From Terasakiella brassicae (GTDB lineage: Bacteria > Pseudomonadota > Alphaproteobacteria > Rhodospirillales > Terasakiellaceae), in assembly GCF_014641495.1 (NCBI RefSeq), contig NZ_BMHV01000015.1, forward strand, positions 1 to 64,000: DNA of 64,000 bases, read 5' to 3'. Made by a program: the position numbers and the translations under genes. Numbering within the stretch: the first letter of the stretch is position 1; every line of letters starts with the position of its first letter. Shown in pieces: positions 51,861-60,697 of this stretch. The notes under the pieces were generated by a model. That model was given only the letters and a program-made list of their open reading frames with translations, was not told the DNA's origin and ran no database searches.

Positions 51861-53324
51861 ATGACGCAAAAAACAACCATCCTCATCGTTGACGATGAAG
51901 TCCGCAGCTTAGAAAGCCTTGAACGCATCCTTGAAGATGATTTTAATACCTTGACAGCGGAAAACACCATTGAAGCGGAAAAAATCCTTCAGACAGAATG
52001 GGTGCAAATCATCTTATGCGACCAACGCCTTCCCGGCCTGACGGGAGTTGAATTCCTCAAACTCGTACGTCATAAATGGCCAAATATCGTACGTATGATT
52101 ATTTCCGGCTACACGGACTCTCAGGACATCATCAGCGCACTAAATGACGCAGGCATTTATCAATACATCACAAAACCGTGGCAACCGGAAAGCTTGATAC
52201 ATTTGCTTAAGAATGCAGCCCAACTCTTTGATCTACAGCGTCTAAACGAATCCCTTTCCATTGAATTAAAAATGGCACCGGACGCCTTTAAAGACAGTAT
52301 TGAGCGCAAAAGAGAAAAATTAAAGAAAAACTATCAAAGCGACGATGGCATTACCCGATCCGAACGATCCATTATGAATGATATTTGCGCCAAAATTCGC
52401 CGCGTGGCCCCTTATGATATTTCGGTTCTCATCACAGGTGAGTCCGGTACAGGGAAAGAACTGGCAGCCCGCGCCCTTCATTATAACTCACATCGTGCCA
52501 ACAAAGCTTTCGTCGTTGAAAATTGTGCTGCCCTTCCCGATCAACTTCTGGAAAGTGAGCTCTTCGGTTACAAAAGCGGTGCCTTTACCGGTGCGGTTGA
52601 AGATCGCATCGGTCTTTTTGAACGGGCCAATGGCGGTACAATTTTTCTGGATGAAATTGGCGAAGTTTCACCCGCTTTTCAGGTCAAACTCCTTCGTGTC
52701 CTCCAAGAAGGTGAAATTCGCCCCTTGGGTGCCAGCAAGACTAGGCAAGTCGATGTTCGCGTTATAGCTGCAACAAACCGTGATTTAGCAGCAGATGTTA
52801 AATCCGGGCGCTTTCGCGAAGACTTATATTACCGCCTAACCCCTATTGGTATTCATTTACCTCCGCTACGAGAACGTGTCGAAGATATTCCGGTTTTGGT
52901 TCAAAAACTTCTCAATCAAGCGATGCTCAACCTTGGAAAAAAAGTCGATGGTATCAGCGAGGAAGCCCTCACCTGCATGCAAGCCTACCATTGGCCCGGC
53001 AATGTGCGCGAATTGCAAAATGAAATTCAGCATCTTCTGGTTATGAGTGACAGCAATATTTTAGGAGCAAACAATCTTTCGGCCCGTATATTACGTGCCG
53101 CCCCCCGGGACGAAGAATTGGAAATTCAAAGCTTATCCAAGCTGAATGGGAATCTGAAAGACCGTGTTGAATCCATTGAAGCCCGCATTCTAAAAGAATG
53201 CCTCATCCGACATCAATGGAACAAAAGTCGCGCCGCCAAAGAACTTGGATTATCCCGCGTCGGCTTGCGCTCTAAACTTGAACGATACGGCCTTTCCAAA
53301 AACGATCAAATTCAGACAAATTAA
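51861..53324 (+). CDS. hupR: HupR/HoxA-type hydrogenase response regulator
   Basis: About 487 residues: receiver (Asp54, as in R. capsulatus HupR, in ILCDQRLPG), AAA+ sigma-54-type ATPase (GESGTGKE, GAFTGA, DEIGEV) and a C-terminal Fis-type helix-turn-helix (NKSRAAKELGLSRVGLRSKL). In the family it switches on uptake hydrogenase genes in response to H2 through a HupT kinase; the unphosphorylated form is often the activator. Start ATG with AAGG upstream. HupT is not in the window. Confidence 0.92.
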   Translation: MTQKTTILIVDDEVRSLESLERILEDDFNTLTAENTIEAEKILQTEWVQIILCDQRLPGLTGVEFLKLVRHKWPNIVRMIISGYTDSQDIISALNDAGIYQYITKPWQPESLIHLLKNAAQLFDLQRLNESLSIELKMAPDAFKDSIERKREKLKKNYQSDDGITRSERSIMNDICAKIRRVAPYDISVLITGESGTGKELAARALHYNSHRANKAFVVENCAALPDQLLESELFGYKSGAFTGAVEDRIGLFERANGGTIFLDEIGEVSPAFQVKLLRVLQEGEIRPLGASKTRQVDVRVIAATNRDLAADVKSGRFREDLYYRLTPIGIHLPPLRERVEDIPVLVQKLLNQAMLNLGKKVDGISEEALTCMQAYHWPGNVRELQNEIQHLLVMSDSNILGANNLSARILRAAPRDEELEIQSLSKLNGNLKDRVESIEARILKECLIRHQWNKSRAAKELGLSRVGLRSKLERYGLSKNDQIQTN

Positions 53325-53367
53325 CAGCCCTGCCCCCTTCAGGGGTTAGGCAAATATTACCTATTTT

Positions 53368-53394
53368 TTATTTTAGCTTTTAACGCTAAAATAA
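53368..53394 (+). terminator. Weak terminator-like hairpin behind hupR
   Basis: TATTTTAGC pairs with GCTAAAATA around a 7-base loop. No strong T run follows, so it is only a likely terminator. Confidence 0.4.
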
Positions 53395-53449
53395 CCTTAT
53401 CCTGTCAGAAATGAGGGGATGTATTGTCTCTTTTATGATTGATCAAACA

Positions 53450-53809
53450 ATGAAATGCACCACGGTTTTTAAATTGATACCAAAAGCAAAAATAGCATTT
53501 CCCTTGGCTGCACTTTTTTTACTATCCGCTTGCTCTGAACTGCTTGTAACGGATGCGCTCTCAACCATTACCACTGACAAAACACTTGGCGACCACGTTA
53601 TTTCCTATGTCAGCAAAAAAGATTGTTCAACCATTCGCAGTGAACAGGGCATGACCTATTGCAAAGAAGATGACCCCAGCCTCAAAAAAGACCCGAAACG
53701 CTATTGCTACCATGAGCTAGGCAAAGTAACCTGCTACGAACAAGCAGACTTAAATAGTGTTCGACGTGATATCGAGGACAAAAAAGAGCCTGTTCCCTCA
53801 ATAAAATAA
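53450..53809 (+). CDS. Hypothetical lipoprotein
   Basis: About 119 residues. A lipoprotein signal (KAKIAFPLAALFLLSAC) with lipobox LSAC is clear. Beyond it the protein is polar with four Cys in DCSTIRSEQGMTYC and YCYHELGKVTCY, probably two disulfides. I recall this Cys block in small alphaproteobacterial lipoproteins of unknown role. The start is uncertain: three in-frame ATGs lie ahead of the signal and none has a strong site. Confidence 0.7.
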   Translation: MKCTTVFKLIPKAKIAFPLAALFLLSACSELLVTDALSTITTDKTLGDHVISYVSKKDCSTIRSEQGMTYCKEDDPSLKKDPKRYCYHELGKVTCYEQADLNSVRRDIEDKKEPVPSIK

Positions 53810-53830
53810 AAAACTGGCTTTTAAAAACAA

Positions 53831-54694
53831 ATGCTTCTGCCTCGTTTCTCCGTTTTGTGGGTCGGCATACGCCCCAAAACATTATCCATGTCGCTAACGC
53901 CGATACTTGTCGCCTTCAGCCTTGCCCTCCACAATCAGCAGCCTCCGAATTATCTTGTCTTGCTTGCAATCTGCATCGGTGCAATTTCCATCCAGATTGC
54001 GACCAATTTGTTTAATGATGCACAGGATTTTTTAAACGGAACAGATACAGGCACCCGCATTGGCCCCCAACGCATTACACAGGCCGGTCTTGCAACACCG
54101 TCTCAAACCCGATATAGCGCCTTCCTCTTTATCGCGATTGCTGCATTTTGCGGTTTATATCTGATTAGCATTGGCGGCTGGATTATCATGCTATGTGGCG
54201 GATTAGCCTTGCTCTGTGCATATATCTATTCCAACGGTCCCTTCCCTATTTCGCGCGGTCCCTTTGGGGAAGTGTTTGTTATGCTCTTTTTTGGCATAGC
54301 CGCCTTTAATGTCAGTTATTTTCTTTTGGCAAACCACTGGCCTGCAAATGGCTTGATATATGGGATCGCAATCGGCTGTCCGGCTTGTGCAATTTTATTG
54401 TTAAATAATTATCGTGATCTGGAAAACGACACCCTTGCAGGCAGAAAGACTCTTGCCATTTACCTAGGGAGCAAAGCTTCAAAAGTCGTTTTCGCATTGC
54501 TTATGCTTGCCCCTTATGTCCTACTCCTTACCCTGCCTGTTCCCTTATGGTTTTTCGCAGGCATTCCGCTGGCAATTCTCGCAACTTTCAAAATCTTTAC
54601 CATCACGCACAAGGTAGAACTGAACGCCAATCTTGGCATTTCTGCAGCCAGCCAGATTTTACTGTGTATCGGTCTTGCCATCAGCCTGATGTAA
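53831..54694 (+). CDS. menA: MenA-like UbiA-family prenyltransferase
   Basis: 287 residues with about nine transmembrane helices. Both Asp-rich motifs are visible: NLFNDAQDFLNGTDT (NDxxD type) and LNNYRDLENDTLAGRKTL, the latter typical of MenA, which attaches an isoprenoid tail to 1,4-dihydroxy-2-naphthoate in menaquinone synthesis. The neighbouring hyb operon uses menaquinone in characterised systems, so co-location is plausible. No other men genes are present; other UbiA-type roles remain possible. Confidence 0.82.
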   Translation: MLLPRFSVLWVGIRPKTLSMSLTPILVAFSLALHNQQPPNYLVLLAICIGAISIQIATNLFNDAQDFLNGTDTGTRIGPQRITQAGLATPSQTRYSAFLFIAIAAFCGLYLISIGGWIIMLCGGLALLCAYIYSNGPFPISRGPFGEVFVMLFFGIAAFNVSYFLLANHWPANGLIYGIAIGCPACAILLLNNYRDLENDTLAGRKTLAIYLGSKASKVVFALLMLAPYVLLLTLPVPLWFFAGIPLAILATFKIFTITHKVELNANLGISAASQILLCIGLAISLM

Positions 54695-54700
54695 AATTGA

Positions 54701-54740
54701 AAAAGGCATTCCGACCTGAATCGAAATGCCTTTATTCTTT
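54701..54740 (+). terminator. menA terminator
   Basis: AAAGGCATT pairs with AATGCCTTT across a 14-base loop, followed by ATTCTTTATT. Confidence 0.75.
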
Positions 54741-54773
54741 ATTCCCTGAATAAACAAGGAATACAGGTTGAGA

Positions 54774-54980
54774 TTAGTCAACCAGTTTGATGTCAGACGC
54801 CGCTTCTTTGCCACGGCTTACAGAAATCTCGAAAGAAACTTTCTGCCCATCATTCAGTTGCTGAATACCAGACTCGTGCAATGCTGAAATGTGAACAAAA
54901 ACGTCTTTGCCGCCTTGTTCCGGTTCGATGAAGCCATAACCTTTTGTGGCGTTAAACCACTTAACTGTACCGTTAGCCAT
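54774..54980 (-). CDS. cspA: Cold-shock protein CspA-type
   Basis: 68 residues, a typical single cold-shock domain with both RNA-binding motifs: KGYGFI (RNP1) and DVFVHIS (RNP2). It binds single-stranded nucleic acids as an RNA chaperone. The long 5' leader has an inverted repeat (next entry). It converges with menA. Confidence 0.93.
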   Translation of the reverse strand: MANGTVKWFNATKGYGFIEPEQGGKDVFVHISALHESGIQQLNDGQKVSFEISVSRGKEAASDIKLVD

Positions 54981-55033
54981 TAATCTTTAGTCCTTAGGAT
55001 GTTTTATAGTCTGCCCCCCTTTCAAGGGACGTA

Positions 55034-55076
55034 TTGAGTTCGAAGAAAGTCTGAGATGGTGTCTTGGAGAACTCAA
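55034..55076 (-). promoter_or_regulatory. Stem-loop in the cspA leader
   Basis: TTGAGTTC and GAACTCAA form an 8-base perfect stem across 27 bases, 54 to 96 bases ahead of the cspA start. Cold-shock genes are often controlled by leader structures; a role as such is an inference. Confidence 0.4.
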
Positions 55077-55266
55077 GGAACAAATAGAATTATCCTTCGG
55101 AAAAAAAGGAGTGGCCCTAAAAGGTTCGGCTTAAGGTCTATATTCTACCCCATAACGAGCAAAAAACGTAACTCACGAGTAAACTGTATGTGAGTTTAAA
55201 AATAAAAGCAATTCATATTCTATTACAATATTTTCTCAGTTACGTTTCAGTAATCGAACGCAAAGA

Positions 55267-55587
55267 TCATAGCTCTAATTCACCCGGTGAAACGGCGGCA
55301 CGGCGCTCTTCATTCAAGGCCAGAACCTTAATTTTTCCATTGGCAATTTTAAAAGAATCATAGCCAAAATCAAAAGCCAGACTCATAAGGGTATTGACCA
55401 CTTCCATATCACTGTTGCGGAATTTATCATTTTGCACCCAATGGTTTGCAATAGACTGCACAACCATTTGCTCAACCGTTATTTGATTGGATTTTGCCTT
55501 GTCAACCAATGCCTTCAGCGTCCATTCACTGATAACCTGATCATTGATAACGATTTTTTTCTTATTAATACGGATGAATTTTGCCAT
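55267..55587 (-). CDS. 106-residue protein of unknown family, linked to the CofD-like gene
   Basis: Begins MAKFIRINKKKIVINDQ, soluble and mixed helix-strand, with SEWTLKALVDKAKSN and VVQSIANHWVQNDK helices and an acidic-hydrophobic C-terminus (SPGELEL). No signal peptide, Cys or recognised motif. It lies 51 bases downstream of the CofD-like gene on the same strand and is probably co-transcribed with it, which makes it a candidate new member of the adjacent gene system. Function unknown. Confidence 0.65.
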   Translation of the reverse strand: MAKFIRINKKKIVINDQVISEWTLKALVDKAKSNQITVEQMVVQSIANHWVQNDKFRNSDMEVVNTLMSLAFDFGYDSFKIANGKIKVLALNEERRAAVSPGELEL

Positions 55588-55638
55588 TGCCCTGCTCTGG
55601 ATATTAAAATGTTATTTCATCCAGACAGGAATACACCA

Positions 55639-56832
55639 TCACGTCAAAGACAACAATGCCGTAACCAACAACTGCGGATCATAATAAGGGGCACTCTGCG
55701 GTGCCACCAAACGCGTGTCTATCAAAGAAATTTTTTCTTTTCGCAACTTTGCTTTGGTTTCAGGCAGCAGGTTTTGACCATTCTCACTATCAATAAACAC
55801 ATGCGTCATAAACGTGGATGCGGGGGTATCCTCACCCGTATCCAAGCAAAGATATTCAATTAATTTAAAAATAGAATCATCCATTGAAAGTCCGATTCTT
55901 TCCGGGTCGTCCCCCAAACTCGGCACATAAACCTTTGGACATTTCTTTCGTGCAATCGCCTGCCCCACCCCTTTGGGAAGGAGATTGGCAATAATGCTTG
56001 TATAAAAGCTTCCTGGTGGAAAACAGATTAAATCCGCATCATCGATAAACCGCTTTTTCTTCTTCGAAATTTGCGCCGTTGTACGCTTCTGTGTTTTCAA
56101 ATCTTTTACAAGGAAAAGCTCATCCAACGCCTTATCAATCTTACAAACTTCCTTGCCGGTAATCATATGTTGCCCATAGATCACCTGCCCATCTTCCAAA
56201 CGTGCGGCTAAATGCAGGGTATCGTTCACAATTGTTGTTACCTCACCCAACACATTCACCAGTTTCGAAAACATAAAAATAACCGGATCCATCTGTTTTC
56301 GATGATTAAGATATCCTGCTGACAAAATCAGATTGCCAATACTGGCACCTCTCAAATCAAAATCATCAGGCATAGCATCTAGAAACATAGATAAATGTGT
56401 TCTAATCAATCTGCGCATAGGCTGCTTAATCGCGGCAACCTGCGGATCCTTTCCACTCGCCATCGCCTGAAGTTGCATCAACAGATCCTTGCGCCTAGCC
56501 TCTTTGGGCAAACGATGCGCAAATAGGCTAAAGATTTCAGGGCTACCACTGATGCGTTCATCCGCCAGCGCCATCATGCGTGATCGCATATCGCCAATTG
56601 CGGGCATATCAAATGCTTTTCGTAAAATAGCCGAGCTTCCCCCGCTATCAAAGGGTGTCACCAAATGAATGGAATTATGTGTGAATTTTTTGAGAATGCG
56701 ACTGGTTTCCGTCAGCGCCGTCCCCCCTGAAAAAAACAATACACGCGGCCCGTATTCAGGTGCTTTTTCATATCGTGCCGCACGCAGCATATCGGGCATA
56801 GTCACGGTGCGAGAAACTGTTGTTTTTTTCAT
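55639..56832 (-). CDS. GAK-type CofD-like protein
   Basis: 397 residues. An N-terminal FFSGGTALTE loop and THNSIHLVTPFDSGGSSAILRKAF are typical of the CofD/YvcK fold, which binds a nucleotide-linked phosphate donor; the RGASIGNLILSAGYLNHRK segment is the second family block. True CofD transfers phospholactate in F420 synthesis, but no F420 genes are here, and relatives in this branch occur with an ATP-grasp/HprK-like cluster that fits the divergent operon. The donor and acceptor are unknown. ATG start; it diverges from the PhoU/APH fusion over 281 bases. Confidence 0.82.
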   Translation of the reverse strand: MKKTTVSRTVTMPDMLRAARYEKAPEYGPRVLFFSGGTALTETSRILKKFTHNSIHLVTPFDSGGSSAILRKAFDMPAIGDMRSRMMALADERISGSPEIFSLFAHRLPKEARRKDLLMQLQAMASGKDPQVAAIKQPMRRLIRTHLSMFLDAMPDDFDLRGASIGNLILSAGYLNHRKQMDPVIFMFSKLVNVLGEVTTIVNDTLHLAARLEDGQVIYGQHMITGKEVCKIDKALDELFLVKDLKTQKRTTAQISKKKKRFIDDADLICFPPGSFYTSIIANLLPKGVGQAIARKKCPKVYVPSLGDDPERIGLSMDDSIFKLIEYLCLDTGEDTPASTFMTHVFIDSENGQNLLPETKAKLRKEKISLIDTRLVAPQSAPYYDPQLLVTALLSLT

Positions 56833-57113
56833 ATCGTCCCAAAAATAATAGATCTTTTATGATATAATGCGAAGCGTTGCTTCAAAGGTCCAGAAGATTA
56901 TTGTTAAACTTCAAAGGAAGGATAAACGGATTGCTTTTGATTAAATTTCACATTTTCGCGGACCGTCACAGAATTGAAACACAAATGACGCAAAATGCGG
57001 CTCGCTTACATCCCCCCACTGAACTCAAAAAAAAATTGAAACCCATCTCCATATTTCATTCGCTCTTTCTTCCTTATTGTTTTCGCTGAAACATCCGACC
57101 TGCAGATATAATT
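56833..57113. promoter_or_regulatory. Shared control region of the CofD-like gene and the GAK operon
   Basis: 281 AT-rich bases between divergent starts. TATAAT occurs about 30 bases from the CofD-like start and again just before the PhoU/APH start. CGTCA and TGACG lie 17 bases apart as an inverted repeat near its middle. A 70-codon frame here is not supported. Confidence 0.5.
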
Positions 57114-58739
57114 ATGCATTTACCCAAATCCATTCACGATAACCTGCATTTCCTGTTGGCTGAAACCCAGTCGCAGGTGAACAACCTTCTTGTTCTGCTG
57201 GAAACCGCATCGCAAACGGTTTCCCAACGCATTCTGGATCGCCAAGGCTATACCTACAACTTGAAAATGCGCGTCCATGATGGATGTTTGGACACCTTGC
57301 GTCATGGCAAAAAAGGTAACGTAAATATCTATTCTTTAAGAGCTGCCGAAGCCATCGCATCTGATTTGGAACGTATCACCGATCTGTGTCACGAATGCGT
57401 CCGTCTGATGGCAAATTTATCCAGACGTGATGCTCTTAAAAAAAGTGATAATGCCGCCCTTTTATCCAAGATAGATAAAGGGATTGCCCTGATTGAGCAT
57501 GCCATAGAAGAAGATGACACGCGCCTAGCCCTAAAAATCGGCAATATTGAACGAGAATTGGGTCGCGCCTACGAACGTGTTTTCAAAAAACATCTCAAAA
57601 CCTTATCCAAGCAAAAAAATCCTGAAGATGCCTTAACATCCTTGTTTGTTTCCCAACGGATTGAGGAAATGGGCGACATTCTTTTAAGCATTTCTGAATC
57701 GATCATGTCGGCAAAGCTTGGTCAACCCATGCATATTGATCGTTTTCGCTCTCTTAAAACAGCCTTATCCGATCTTGGTCTTTTGAATGCAGATGTCGAA
57801 ACCATTGCAGAAACAAAATCCGGCAGCGCAATTGCAGGTATCAGCGCAAGTAATGGTGAGGAAAATGGCTATCTGGCCATTTTTAAAGACGGCAAAAAAG
57901 AAAAACTGAAAGAAGAATTGGAAAGCGTCGAAAGCTGGCATGAAATTTATCCCGGTCTGGCCCCGCAAATTTTGTCATATAAAAAACAAGGGAAAAATGC
58001 GGCCCTTCTGATTGAACATCTTCCCGGTCTGACTTTTGAACAAGTCCTGCTGCAAGAACATGATGATGTCGTTGAAAAAGCTCTCAAACGACTGAGTAAA
58101 ACCTTAAAGGCGGTTTGGAACGAAACAAAAAAGAAAAAGAAGATTCCGGCCAACCATATGGCACAACTCAAAAAACGCTTAAAGTCCGTTTTGGATATCC
58201 ATCCAGACTTCCAAACATCCTCAGTTAAAATTGGTTCGCAAAAAGTTATTTCTCTGGATGATTTGATTGCACAGGCTGCACAAATTGAAAAAGAACTGGC
58301 CCCTCCATTCTCTGTTTATATTCATGGAGATTTTAATCTGGATAACATCATCTTCGACCCTGAAAATCAAACCATCAAATTTATCGACCTGCACCGTTCA
58401 TGTTATCAGGATTACACACAGGACATATCCGTTTTCATGGTGTCAAATTATCGCTTGCAAGTCTTGGACAACAGAACACGCAGTCGGATTAAAACCAGCG
58501 CCCTTTATCTACATTCTTACGCAAAAGAATTTGCCCGCAAAAACAATGATGAAACGTTCGAGCTTCGCCTCGCTTTGGGTTTGGCCCGTTCCTTCATTAC
58601 ATCCACCCGTTTTATTTTGGACAAAGGCCTTGCCAACGCCATGTACCTGCGCGCGGTCTATATTTTGGAAAATATTCAGGCATGCCCGAAAAAACATATA
58701 AAGAAATTTAAATTGCCGATTGAGGATCTCTTCACATGA
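57114..58739 (+). CDS. PhoU-like domain fused to an APH-type kinase
   Basis: 541 residues. Residues about 10-215 form two helical bundles like PhoU (HDGCLDTLRHGKKGNVNIYSL, DLERITDLCHECVRLM and RIEEMGDILLSISES blocks). Residues about 240-510 form an aminoglycoside-phosphotransferase-type kinase: HGDFNLDNIIFD (catalytic Asp406) and FIDLHR (metal-binding Asp). PhoU senses or gates phosphate; APH-like enzymes phosphorylate small molecules or proteins. The fusion is uncommon. First gene of the operon; its last codons overlap the next start by four bases. Substrate unknown. Confidence 0.8.
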   Translation: MHLPKSIHDNLHFLLAETQSQVNNLLVLLETASQTVSQRILDRQGYTYNLKMRVHDGCLDTLRHGKKGNVNIYSLRAAEAIASDLERITDLCHECVRLMANLSRRDALKKSDNAALLSKIDKGIALIEHAIEEDDTRLALKIGNIERELGRAYERVFKKHLKTLSKQKNPEDALTSLFVSQRIEEMGDILLSISESIMSAKLGQPMHIDRFRSLKTALSDLGLLNADVETIAETKSGSAIAGISASNGEENGYLAIFKDGKKEKLKEELESVESWHEIYPGLAPQILSYKKQGKNAALLIEHLPGLTFEQVLLQEHDDVVEKALKRLSKTLKAVWNETKKKKKIPANHMAQLKKRLKSVLDIHPDFQTSSVKIGSQKVISLDDLIAQAAQIEKELAPPFSVYIHGDFNLDNIIFDPENQTIKFIDLHRSCYQDYTQDISVFMVSNYRLQVLDNRTRSRIKTSALYLHSYAKEFARKNNDETFELRLALGLARSFITSTRFILDKGLANAMYLRAVYILENIQACPKKHIKKFKLPIEDLFT

Positions 58740-59626
58740 TTCATAAAAAAATTGCCGTCATCGGAATACCGGGTAAGTGGTCAACCGAAGTGCTTGCGGA
58801 CCGATTAGAAGAGAAAACAGGATTTCGTCTGGTTATATCTATGGCCGATGTCCATGCGGACCTTTCAACAAACTCCCTTTATGCACAAGGTGTGAACCTT
58901 TGTCAGTTAGACGGCATAATCGTAAAAAAAATCAGCCAAACCTATAATCCCAATACACTGGATCGTATTGAATTGCTGCGTTTGGCTGAAAAAAATGGTG
59001 TGCGCGTCTTTTCAAAACCCGACACCATTATTCGAATGATCGATCGCCTGGGCTGTACCATGACATTGCGCAACGGGGACATTCCCATGCCGGCGACACG
59101 TATCAGCGAAGACATTGATTACGCCCTACAAACCGTTCACGATTTCGGTGCAGCCGTTTTCAAACCCCTTTATTCAACAAAAGCCCGTGGCATGTGCGTT
59201 ATTGAAAGCAATCAATCTGATGATCAAATTCTAAATCAGATTACAGAATTTAAACGCGATAATCCGATGATGTATATACAAGAAAAAGTCGAACTCGCGG
59301 GTCAAGATTACGGAATGGTCTTTCTAGGCGGGGATTATATGGGCACATATGCCCGCATTTCCCAAAACGACAGTTGGAATACGACCATTAACAGCGGCGG
59401 CAAATATGCCCCGCATACCCCATCGCAAAGCACAATAGAACTTGCCAGCAAAGCGCAAGCCCTTTTCGGAATGGATTTCACCACCGTTGATGTGGCCGAT
59501 ACCAAAGACGGCCCCATTATTTTTGAAGTTTCCGCATTTGGTGGTTTTAAAGGCGCGAAGGAAGGTATCGGAATTGATGCCGCCAATCTTTATGCCGATT
59601 ATGCGTTAAAGGAGCTCAGCCAATGA
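58736..59626 (+). CDS. GAK-type ATP-grasp enzyme, RimK-like
   Basis: 296 residues of ATP-grasp fold: the FKPLYSTKARGM loop binds the phosphate of ATP and the C-terminal IIFEVSAFGGFKG holds the metal. In RimK the matching segment is EVN; here Asn is Ser, which is a family variation or a loss of one ligand. ATP-grasp enzymes link a carboxylate to an amine or phosphorylate small molecules. Overlaps both neighbours by four bases. The substrate and partner are unknown. Confidence 0.82.
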   Translation: MIHKKIAVIGIPGKWSTEVLADRLEEKTGFRLVISMADVHADLSTNSLYAQGVNLCQLDGIIVKKISQTYNPNTLDRIELLRLAEKNGVRVFSKPDTIIRMIDRLGCTMTLRNGDIPMPATRISEDIDYALQTVHDFGAAVFKPLYSTKARGMCVIESNQSDDQILNQITEFKRDNPMMYIQEKVELAGQDYGMVFLGGDYMGTYARISQNDSWNTTINSGGKYAPHTPSQSTIELASKAQALFGMDFTTVDVADTKDGPIIFEVSAFGGFKGAKEGIGIDAANLYADYALKELSQ

Positions 59627-60696
59627 TCACCCTGCAAAACATTGCACACCGTATGCAAAGTGGCTTTCCCTTATGTGATGGCGAAGTTTTGTTGGATTTA
59701 GATGGCTATAAAATCGCTATTCAATCCAACAGCGAAGAACTGTTGGAAAAACTAGGCATTTATTTCGCTCATACCTTAGGTCACGGTAGCGCTGATATTG
59801 TCGTCAAGGCCATTCAACGCCCACAAGACACTTATGATTTGACCTTCACAGACTGGAAGCGCGAACCCGGCAAAACCGGACGCAAAGATGCCTACGTCGA
59901 TATTGAACAGGCACGCATCATTCAAAAAGTGCGCACAAGCATGGTCTTTTTACAAAGTCAGAGCGAACGTATTGCCGCTGGCCCTTGTCTTGAAAATGAT
60001 AATCAGGTGATTAATTTCATCAATGCACAATATATGAACCACCTGCAACAAAACGGTGCGCTCATTTGCCATGCATCCGGTCTTTGTGCCCGTGAAAAAG
60101 GCCTAGGAATTGCCGGGTTCTCCGGTGGTGGAAAATCTACATTGATGCTCCATTTGTTAAGTAGCGATAATGTTCAATACCTGACAAATGACCGGTTGTT
60201 TTTAAAAGCAGGCTCTGCCATTGGCATACCGAAACTACCACGTGTTAATCCCGGTACCATGTTGCATGATCCAAACCTGATCGATCTTCTCCCTGCCGAA
60301 AGGATCAAAGCTTTAAAAGCGCTTCCCCCGTCTGAATTATGGGATTTGGAAGAAAAATATGACGTCTTTGTTGAAGATATTTATGGCCCAAATAAAATCA
60401 TCGACCATGCAACACTCAATGCTTTCCTTATTCTCAACTGGAAACGCGAGAGTGAAGTCCCCTGCACGATACAAGAAATCAATATTGAAGAACATGTCGA
60501 CCTTTTAAAAGCTGTTATAAAATCGCCCGGTCCCTTCTATCAGGATGTAAATGCAAATTTCATTTCACAAGATATGCATCAAGATAGCCTCGCCTATCTA
60601 AATGCGCTTAAGAATGTTAGAATATATGAAGCCAGCGGGAAGATTGATTTCACTTATGCGAAGGATTTTTGCCTTCAACATCTCTTGATGGAATAG
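59623..60696 (+). CDS. HprK-related kinase B
   Basis: 357 residues. The central P-loop GFSGGGKST (Lys171) and the following LTNDR motif match HPr kinase/phosphorylase, with an N-terminal half unlike HprK. HprK phosphorylates HPr on a serine; no HPr or PTS gene is nearby, so the target is probably another protein or a small molecule. It is tightly coupled to its neighbours (four-base overlap before, one-base gap after). The family is known as a member of GAK-type clusters, to my recollection. Confidence 0.82.
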   Translation: MITLQNIAHRMQSGFPLCDGEVLLDLDGYKIAIQSNSEELLEKLGIYFAHTLGHGSADIVVKAIQRPQDTYDLTFTDWKREPGKTGRKDAYVDIEQARIIQKVRTSMVFLQSQSERIAAGPCLENDNQVINFINAQYMNHLQQNGALICHASGLCAREKGLGIAGFSGGGKSTLMLHLLSSDNVQYLTNDRLFLKAGSAIGIPKLPRVNPGTMLHDPNLIDLLPAERIKALKALPPSELWDLEEKYDVFVEDIYGPNKIIDHATLNAFLILNWKRESEVPCTIQEINIEEHVDLLKAVIKSPGPFYQDVNANFISQDMHQDSLAYLNALKNVRIYEASGKIDFTYAKDFCLQHLLME

Positions 60697-60697
60697 G

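Noticed and set aside
56964-56990. Pho-box-like sequence (CCGTCAC with a weak second repeat) near CGTCA/TGACG in the GAK control region
   Set aside because: Only the first 7-base repeat resembles the consensus; the second does not.
56877-57089. 70-codon frame in the divergent GAK control region
   Set aside because: No good start signal, unusual composition, and it occupies the expected promoter region.
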